Source of the DNA: Anisakis pegreffii
Lineage: Eukaryota; Nematoda; Chromadorea; Rhabditida; Anisakidae
Assembly (NCBI GenBank): GCA_035041965.1
Contig: JAPYMA010000115.1
Span: forward strand, 50,379 to 114,378
Direction of reading: 5' to 3'
DNA length: 64,000 nt
Shown here: positions 38,383-48,578 of the stretch, in pieces
Position numbering within the stretch: the first letter of the stretch is position 1
Layout: each line of letters starts with the position of its first letter
The notes under the pieces: generated by a model
Databases searched by the model: none
What the model was told of the DNA's origin: nothing
Seen by the model: the letters and a program-made list of their open reading frames with translations, nothing else
Translations under genes and position numbers: made by a program

Positions 38383-41217
38383 TGTGGCACAAAAATTCGT
38401 TAGAACCCTTCAATTCTTTTCGAAAATTAAAATTATTTTTTCGATCGCGATTCTACAATTTACGATCTATGACACTTACGATACAGCGAAGCTTTAGACT
38501 ATGAATGTAAAAATTGCGAAGAATGGATACTGAACGCCGAGTCAACAAAAATAGATTCTTAAGTTTGAGTCGCCGGAATGAGACCCATCTAAGGCTTATG
38601 CTGATAGTTGCAGCAATGCCTCAGTTCAAAATTATGCTCATTAAAAATGGCTGACCTATTACTAGCGAATGATCAGATAACCTTCCTAGTGAATAACGAC
38701 ATGAAACAGATTCAACGAAATGCTCGATAAAATGATTGTTTTCTAAAATCTCATTCAATATTTGAGCAGTTACATGTTGGATATATCTAGCAAACGGTGT
38801 CATTCGATTATATTTGGTTGTATGGTCGAGCACCAGTAATATTATGTGGAAAATTCAATTCCATACAAAAATGAAATAGCAACACAGATGAGTCGAAAAC
38901 AGACAGACGAATGGAGCCGTAATGATTCGAAAACCAGTAGCGTATGTGCATCGCAAAAATTTAGCATTGGCATCTGTTTGCCGAGCAAGACTGGTGCAAC
39001 GTTATTACGACAGACAATCATATCACACAATGCACTCAACTGCGTATCTTCCATCAAAATACACATTGAAAAAGAGAACGAGAGCACACCACAAAAGAAA
39101 CACTGAATGTACAGTTCAGAAATGCCGTTCTACTTTTTTGCATTCAGCTTCTCTATTTTGTTAATTACCGTGCAGAACTCTCACTTGTTTCGAACGTAGC
39201 AGATAAATATAATGAAAAACATAGTTTTGAAAATTGTTAGGACATGCAAAAGCTAAAGACTTTCCAGAGAGAGCTGCAAAATGGCGTTTTCTTGCGTCCC
39301 AACGCTAGAAATTCTGCAGAAATGACATGAACCCTAAACGCCCCATTCATTCTGGAAGAGAGAAGGCACCTAAAAGCAACAAAACCAAAACTTGGCAGTG
39401 GTCCTTTTCCATTAAAGAGAACGGGACGGGTATGGTCTACGACAAATCTGCATGCAACGAATCCATAGTACGTCATTTTGAAACGCATAGTCGGTCAAGA
39501 AACTTCGTTTCGGTTCGACTTTTGAGCAATGCGTATGCATGTTCACCACTGCTGAGCAAGAATGCGTGCTTGCATTGTAAAACGCGTATTACTCGATATA
39601 TTACGATCTCTTATGTTCATCATGAGTGGGATCGCTCCTGCAAACAACCGCCTCAACTGTAGGACCTTGCGGCAACTTGGGGTTATGTCCCCTGATGAAG
39701 CGCAACAGAATCCGGTACATTAGTTGCAATTATCGCAGTCCAATTACCCGTCACCTCCACGGGACTGCTAATAATTTATCAAGTACACTCATGAAAGGTT
39801 CGTGCAAATGATCCAAAAATCGCTTTCATACGCGTGTGATGAGAGAGCGAGAGGAAAATGCTTTGTGCGTGCACATATTCAATGTGGTCCTGAAAACTTA
39901 GGGAATTCGCCATAGAGCAAGTTTCGCGATTGATTTCAAATTCAATTCTTTGCAAATGAGAAATTTTCTAGAAAAATGCTTGTGTGCTTTCTGAATTGTA
40001 ATTTAAAATGAGCGGTCGCAATGAAAAATATTGCTTTTGCGAGCGATTCATGTGGAAAAAATACTATAATAGAACGGAATTTTGCTCGGCCAGTGCCAAA
40101 CGGTCCGTTGGAATGAGAATTTGGTTCTATACAAACTGAGGAGTTAACATTTAAGATGCGCTTATAGTTCGCGAAATTACGTTGTTAATCCAAAATACAA
40201 ACCTTGTCATTTAGAAGTATTATACAACTTTTATTGATGTTGTGCTTACCCAAATTTCTTTCCAAACGCTTTGAAGAAAAAGTAATCACCATATTGAACA
40301 AATATTATCAAGGTTGTCCTTATGTGTGGATTTAGAATGACTTCGCCCATATCTCACTGTGTTTGATAATGACATTACCTGAGAGGGAAAACGATTCACC
40401 CAAGATATACAACAGTTCTTCCCAGAGGAAGATGGAGTCCGGTTCGGAAGAGGAGTTCCTCTGAATGAAATATGGTGTTTAGGGAGCAGGATCAGGATGG
40501 ATGGGTTACTCAGATATGGATAAAGGAACAGTGTCTACCATTCATTGAAAGTGAGCGCACTACTCTCGGACCCGATCAGAGGTAGAGAAGATTACAGCGC
40601 TTGGCCTCATTGAGGATAAACTGTTAGTCTGAGTTCGTGCACCCTAACCCAGAAACGGACACCTTGACTAGGATATCCACTCTTGGCTGAAGGTAGAACT
40701 GTCTTTCTGAGCCCACAGAACGAAAGTTTCAATGAATGATGTTACAAATCCTCATACTCCGCACCTCCATATGCTTCTGCTGACAATGAGCAGCTGCACA
40801 TTGAAAAATATTGGTTTCTTTATAAACATTTCATAAAGCTGATATCCGCACCGTAATTGATGATTCAAATGATCGATATTCCAACATTATTTCATCAAAA
40901 CCTTGAACATTTACTGCTGCACTAGTCGAATTAAATCTGATGTAATGTGGTGTTCATTGCAATGAATATTCCCATTGAATCCTATAGCAACTGCAAACTG
41001 CTCTCTTTTTCATCCGTGCTGATCAACATTCTGACTGTAAGTAAAATCGTTCCGCTTTTTCAGCCTTTGCATTTCTCAATGAACCTGGCTCAACATCCTT
41101 CTCAAATAGATTATGTTTGAACTGTTCTTCAAACTCCAAGAAGATTTCATTACTACGTAGGTCACATCCAGAGCATTGCTAGAATTTTTGCAACACTGTC
41201 AAAGTGATCAGAACCAC
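38383..41217. other. intergenic region upstream of the HSBP1 gene
   Basis: No supported gene. Frames up to 111 codons occur near 38.8-39.7 kb but lack motifs and splice logic. At about 40.38-40.75 kb the base composition becomes less AT-rich and a broken frame reads NEIWCLGSRIRMDGLLRYG. This might be a decayed retroelement fragment, but I cannot support that assignment. Confidence 0.4.
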
Positions 41218-41387
41218 GACACATTGCCTAAGGGACAATTTGCCGAACGGACAGTTTGCCTAACTTACGGTTTTTCGATGGATATCTCGCCTAATAAGCG
41301 AACTGTTCCTTATGCAAACTGTCCGTTAGGCAAAATGTTCGTTAGGCAAAATGTCCGTTCAGCAAACTGTCCGTTAGGCAATGTGTC
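41218..41387. repeat. inverted repeat with internal short tandem units
   Basis: The ends GACACATTGCC and GGCAATGTGTC are exact complements. The right half contains degenerate direct copies of a roughly 16-bp unit, AAACTGTCCGTTAGGC, and the left half contains the same unit inverted. The family continues to about 41440. No target duplication was found at the ends. It is probably a foldback or MITE-like remnant just downstream of the modular gene. Confidence 0.7.
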
Positions 41388-42144
41388 TTTAGTCAAACTG
41401 TCGTTAGGCTAAATGTCTTTCGGCAGATTGACCGGGTACCCCCTAGATCATCATACTGCGTCAGTGCATGACTTCCTGTTCTACTATTTTGGTACGTTAC
41501 CGCATACAAGTACAGCACTCTATTGCAATATGTTTTTAGGTGTGATAATCGCGTTCAACGACGCAAAATTCTTTGCAATGAATAGGTATCAGCGAAAAGT
41601 GAATTTATTCAGTTACACCGATGAAACAGGATATAACTAACGAACACCCATAGCATAAAACTGACATTAAGTGGTACTTAAGTGATGAAATAAACAAAGA
41701 GGAGGTATATCCGCGAAAAATCAACCAGAAAGCATCGGAGGGAAATACTCTGAAACAGTCCTCACAATATTTTAAATCAGCAACGTCTTAAAACAGTGAA
41801 AACTTCAAATTTTCTGGAAAACGTAAAGATCGCCGTTCAGTCTTCAATCCAATCACAATACGCTCAGCAGAAGATGATAAGTTTCGAAGAGTCATGCGTC
41901 GCCTGAAATGTTGACAGTGTTCCTTGTAAGTATTGCGCATAGTTCATTGATAATGGCTTATTTTCCTTTGCTCAATATGCCAAGGATAACCATGTGTGAA
42001 GTTAAACTCGGAAAAAAATCAACCGCAGCGTGTGGTACTTTCACCGCTCTAGCTTCTGGCTTGAGAAGTAATAATTATTAAGCGAGCGATAGCGATCATT
42101 AAATTCATTCAAAGGAAATCACTCGGTTTGGTTTCAGTGATGCA

Positions 42145-42236
42145 TCATGCGTCAATATTCAAAATGCAACTTGCGGTTCCCCACGAGGAACCGGAACTCA
42201 TCCACACGGTATAAAGACATTCCTTACGTGGATCCT
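42145..42236 (-). other. probable last exon of the modular gene, a decayed cysteine module
   Basis: Acceptor CACTTAAG, then a phase-1 frame [12 protein letters not shown]... ending in TGA after 30 codons. The stretch [10 protein letters not shown] aligns with RCLETSWIT of the complete modules, but only two cysteines remain. Phase agrees with the preceding module exon (42538-42410). An alternative last exon is an 11-nt piece at 41902-41892 (acceptor AACATTTCAG, then GCGACGCATGA). Confidence 0.45.
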
Positions 42237-45200
42237 CTTAAGTGAACACGTTTTAAAACGAAACATTTGGCTGTTGAGCATCACACTCGAGTGTGACGGT
42301 AACCTTTCTCCTTCACTGACATTGCCGATCGAATTTGGGAGAACACAACAATCCACGTATTTCGACAGCTCAAGTATTCGATAGATCAATCAGCGTTATG
42401 AAAACTTACCAATTTCACCAGCCTTGCATACACCATAAATACGTTCACATTTCTTTCTAACTGTGAGGCAAGCTTTCGATGAAACAGCACATAATGTCCA
42501 CGAGACATCATAGCACTGATTTAGCTCACTATAACATCCTCAAAGTAAACATCTTTTAAATCAAAACATTCCTTCTCTCAGCACCGAACTCTATTTTATA
42601 CCCGAACAATCATTAGGAGAAGTGAAGCTTCAAAACAGCGTCCACGCACAAATAACTTTCTACTGTACCTGTGCTTCCAGATAATGAGTTCAGTGAAATA
42701 AATTCTAACAAACCCGCATTGGTATGGCGCTCGACCTCAGATGCACTGGGGCTGGATTCCGTCTCCGACCGAACACAATCTGTAACTCAAGTGTTGATTC
42801 ATCCTGTAAGTCAGTAAAAATTTCTATAGCAATCATTCTACTTGAAAATTTCAATAGCAGTCATTCTACTCGTTCTTTATTTGTTGCGATTCTTTTCACC
42901 ATTCGCGCTAGAGTTATGGAAAAATAACTGCAGTTGGTTTCAACGTGAAAGCCGAGCACATTATCGCTCAGCTTTGCAAAAGCTCAGTTATTCAAGTGCG
43001 ACCTGAAACGAACAAAATGAAGCACTGCGTCCATATCTGAACCAACGTTTCGATATTGTCGACCATATGTAAAGAAATGTCCGCTTAGGATACTGCGAAC
43101 GGTTTCAGCAGAGGAAATGATTATATCAAATATGGCGATAACCTCACTTCTCCTTTAAAGTTGCTCAGAGAATCGGAGATAACACGAGTAAATACACGTG
43201 TCTCGGGAGCATAAGCATCCGATCAAGCACTCAGCATAATGTAAACTTACCATTTTCAACAGCTTTACAATGATAATGTAAACGATAACAGTCTTCTGGA
43301 GGTGTTCTGCATCCATGACCGTTCACGGAATCGCAAGTTATCCACGAGGTCTCAAGACATCGCCAAAGCCGACTTTCGCATTCTTAAAATAAACGCCTTT
43401 TGAAACACAGTATCGCGCCACCCTAGTTGATTCGTCAATAGTCATAGGAATTAGTGGAGCTGATCAACAGTAACCAGGTATAAATAAATTTTTACTGCGT
43501 TTCTGGTTCCCGCTTATATACTGTTGTGATTCTGAAGTAACGTTTTGATATTTTCAAGCATCATGAATGCATTGTCCACTCAAGATATTCTGACTGGTTT
43601 CAGAAAATGATCTTAACATATCAAGTGTGGCAACAAACTAACTCCTTCATGGACTTGCTCACCGAATTGAGGGAACACAAGAAATCTAAGAAACTCGAGA
43701 GTTCAAGCATCCGATAAATCAGTCAGCAATATGGAGATTTACCGTTCTCGGCCTTACACAGATGATGAGAATGACGACATTCCTGCGTAGCTGCTGCGCA
43801 AGGCACCTGTACGGCACGGCAAATTGACATCATGGCATCAATACATCGCCTCAGCTGACCATCACATTCTCAAAGTAAACGCCTTTTGAAACAATGTATC
43901 TCACCACATAGTTGATTCGTCAACGGTCACAGGTAGTAGTAGAGCATATAAACAACAATCATGTACACTGTCTCTTTGCTTCCTGCTAATAAATTATTTC
44001 AAGAGGAATGTATCCAGGTAGTCAAGCAGACGGTAACAGACCTGCTAAATGCTCGGAGAATCCAGCGCAATGGTCGACCTCGGCTGGGCTCGAGCTTGAC
44101 TCCGCCTCCAACTGAGCAATTTCTGTGACTGAAGTGTTAACACATCTTGTAAAACAACGTTCCGTTGGAATTTTCAACGACAATTATCACAGGGTTCGTT
44201 ATCTTCCGTCTCAGTATTTGCACCAGAGTTGTGAATCAACAATGTCAGTCGTTTTTAACACGAAAGCCGAGTACTTTATCACTGAACCAGGAGTTTAGAG
44301 AGAGTTCGAAGTGAAGCCAGGAAACTAAAGCACTGAGCAAGATACGGTTCCGAATCTGAGCCAAGTTTTGATGTTTTCGGTTTCATATAATGGACAGTTC
44401 ACTCAAGATATTCTGATTGGTTTTAGGAAATGAACAAGTGTGACGATAACATCACTCCTTCACTGAAGTTGCTGACCGTAAATGGGTGTATTACGAGGGC
44501 ACGAACAACCCATAAATCAATCAGCATTATGCATACTTACCATTTTCAGCATTTTTACATAGATCATGTGCACGATGGCATAGGTATGCAGTTAGTGAAC
44601 AAGGCACAAAGGGATAAATGCACTTTATCTCGGCCTCCTTAAGGCATAACCACAGTTGATTTTCGCATTCTGAAAATAAACGCCTTTTTATATGAAAACG
44701 TCTCGCTACTGTTGTTGATTCGTCAAGAATCACAGGAACTAGTGAAGCTTCCGAGCCGCAACCACGCACCAATGACTTTTTACTGCATCTGTGTTTAGTG
44801 TTGGGTCGGTGATCAATGACGGTCGGTAATCACCGAAAATCGGTCGGTAATCACCGACGGTTTTCCGGTAGTCCCCGACCGTCGATGCACACCGAGTTGC
44901 GGTGATTACCGACTGCAACCGACAAGGCTCGCTCGGTCGGTGACCGTGGCAAATCGCCGCGCGTTTACAACCGAACCGCAACCGACCGACCTTCAAAACT
45001 ATGCGGTCGGTGAATAACGAGTTGTGGTAACTACCGACATGGCTCTCGGTCGGTGATTTCCGAGAAAAATCTTGTGGTTCCCAACAATATCTGTGTTTGC
45101 TCTTGATGAGCTAATTCAGGAGGAATTTACCCATGCAGTCAAGCTGATAGAAACAAACCCGCAGGAGTTTCGGAGGTGCTAGAATTACGCTCGTCCTCGG

Positions 45201-48200
45201 ATGCAGTTGAGTTTGACTCCGGCCCCAACCAAGCAGTTCCTTAAAATGAAGTAATCATTCATCATGTGAATCAGCAGTTCGTTGTAATTTTGAGTAACAA
45301 GCATTGTGCGTAGATCGCTATATTCGTTCTCGTTGTTTGCAACAGAGTTAGAAATCAACAGGTTAAATGGGTTTTAACGTGAAGGTCGGGCACACTGTCG
45401 TTGGCCTGCCGACAATAGTTTTTGGCCCGCCAGATGAACTTGAGAATTTGATTTTGAAGGGGTAAACAAGAAAAGAAAAAAGTTTTTAAATTATTTAGCT
45501 ACTACGCTGAAGATTTTCGACCCCGAATTTCCTAACAGATGACTAATTGTGTCGCTGACGCATACATTTTCTCTCGGTGGCCAACCAGTCAGTTGCTCGG
45601 AAAATTTAAAATTTCGGTCCGCGGCCAAACCTACCCGCCGATGTCAGACCTATGGGACCTTTCAATGGAGATTCGGAGCAGAACGAATTAACTGCAGAGC
45701 TGCGATGTATCGTTTTCATTCTGAGCTATCGTTTTCACGTTTTCGAGTGTATAAAACAAAATGTTCGCTCCGGCTGTGAGCGGTATCAGATAACGATTTT
45801 ATTGCACCATCTTCATTGAAATGACGATAACGTCACATCTTCATTGAAATAGCTGATCGAATTAGGACGAACAAAAGCAAATGGACGTTTTTCAAGAGCA
45901 CAAGCATCCGATATAGCAATCAGCGTTATGAAGACCTACCAATTTCGGCACCTTCACAGTTTTCATGATAGTGATGACAAATCTCGTGGAGTTATTTTAC
46001 AGGCCATCTCGCCGGAACGGCATTTCCATGACTGTTGAAGACATAGCCTTAGCTGATTATCGCATCCTCAAAATAAACGCCTTTCAATTCAAAGCATCTC
46101 GCCACTTTAGGTGATTACTGAAGAAACGCAGAAAAGATTGGAGCTTCACGATAGAAAGCACGATATGAAAGACTTTTTACTGTGTCTCTGCTTGCAATTG
46201 ATAGGTTATTTCAGAAGACTGTACCCATATGCTTAAACAGACAATAACAGACCCGCAGGATATTCACTTGTACCGACAGTAACGTTGTTATTTGATGCGT
46301 TTGAGCTTGATTCCATCTCCAACCGAACAGTTTCTGCAATTGGAATGTTGGTTCAACTTGTAAGTGAACATTACGTTTTTATTTTCGATTAATATTTCTT
46401 TATTTCTACAAGGTTCGCTATGTTTATGCGCGTTATTTGCAATAGAGTTATAGATCAACAACATGGGTCAGTTTAAACTCGAAGGCCGAGTACATTAAAA
46501 CTCAGCTGCAGGTATAAAGAAAGTATGAGAAAGTTTAAGGTGAAAAGTACAAACTGAAACACTGTGCATTATACTCTTCCAATTCCGAAACATCGTTTTG
46601 ATTTTTTCGATTTTATGGAATGAAATATCCGTTTAGGGTTTGGGCGGTTTGGACACTGAGCGGTTGGTTTGCCGATCGCTCTATGCGATCGGCAAAATGT
46701 TCGTCATTGTTACGGTTGTTCAGTGGATTAATATTCGGTTGTTTTCAATTATGCACATTATTCATGGCAATGAGTATTCGTTATTGCTTGGTTATGGAAT
46801 GTTCAGTACGCCGATTGCTGTGGATCTACTATTGATATCGAAAGATTACTGATTCACTATTCGGTTGTTTCAAACAGCGACTCTGAACGGTCGTTGAATG
46901 AACTTTCAGTCAGTCAATCGGAATGTATTTTTGGGCTCCTCTTGAGTCCCTCTAGCTAGAAATCATTGCCCAAAACGTTGAATACGGGAGAGTAGCTCAA
47001 AACCTCTGAATTCGCCTAATTAGTAGTCCAAGTCAGAATTTCTTGAAGACTGATGGATCCCAACGCTATTATCGTTAGCTGCGCGTAAAGAAGAATGCCA
47101 AGGAAGAATGTGATATCAGTGATATTGGTGATTAAAGAAAGGCATAAAGTCGTAATGAGTTGGATTTGCTGACTGAATGAACAATCCATTTAGGGAGTTC
47201 AAGAAGCAAATTTCTTGTATCGAGTGTGGCGATAACCTCACTCCTCCAATAATGTTGCTGACCGCATTGGATGGAACAGAAGAAAATAGACGTACCTCAT
47301 GAGCACGAAAATCAAATAAAGCAATCGGTATTATGTGGACTTACCATTTCTAGCTTCACAATGATTATGTGAACGGTAACAGTCCTGTGAAGATAATGTG
47401 CAAGTTATCGCCGAGAAACCGCAAGTTATCCTCGTGGTCTCAAGACATCGCCCCAGCAGACCATCGCATTCTCAAAATAAACGCCTGTTAAACCAAATCA
47501 TCTCACCACTCCTTTGATTCGTCAACAGTCACATGAAGTAGTGGAACTTGTTAACAGCAAACAGGCGCAAATGTTCTTCTACTGTATCTGGGCTTGCAAC
47601 GAATCAATTGTTTTAACAGAAACATAGGTAGGCAGTTAAACAGTCCGTAGCAGACCCGTGGGACTCTCGGAGATACTGGCAAACGCTAGACTTCTCATGT
47701 ATTCCAGCTTGACTCCACCTATGACCGAGGAGTTTTTGTAAATGAAGTGCTAAATCATCTTGTGAATCAACATATCAGTCCTTTGTATTTGTACAATCAT
47801 TGTATTTGTTCGCTATGTTCCTTCTTGTCATTTGCATTAGTCTAAAGAAAGGTTTAAGTGAAACGATCAAATTGGTGTATTTAGCACTATACTGTTCCGT
47901 TCCTGAAACATTTTTATGTTTTCCAGAACATAGAACGAAATGTCTAGTACGGTTATTCTGGTCGGTTCCGGCAAACTAATGTATTATATAATTTGTGGCG
48001 ATAGCGTCACACCTTCACTGAAATAGCTGATCAAGTTGTGGAGGGGACACATGCGGATGAATATATCTCGATAGCACAAGCACCTGATAAAACAATCAGA
48101 ATTATGCAGACTGACCATTTTCGGGACCCCTGCACACATCATATGAACGACGACAGAGATGCACTGTTAGTGAGCAAGGCACCATGAAGGAATAGCACCT

Positions 48201-48398
48201 TATCGATGCGACTCTAAGACATCGCCATAGCTGACTATCACATTCTCAAAATAAACGCTTTTAAAGTAAAACATTTCGCTTCTCCAGTTGATTTGGCAAC
48301 AACCACAAGATTTAGTGATGTTTCAAGACATCAGCCACGCATGATTGATTTTTCATTGCATTATATCCTTACTTTTCTTTACTAGGTCATTTCGAGAG

Positions 48399-48488
<90 letters not shown>

Positions 48489-48491
48489 ATA

Positions 48492-48578
<87 letters not shown>

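Noticed and set aside
39327..39662. 111-codon + strand frame
   Set aside because: No motif or homology that I recognise and no splice support; it is isolated between - strand genes.
40380..40760. Retroelement fragment
   Set aside because: Only a vague likeness (RIRMDGLLRYG) and several stops; not enough to call.
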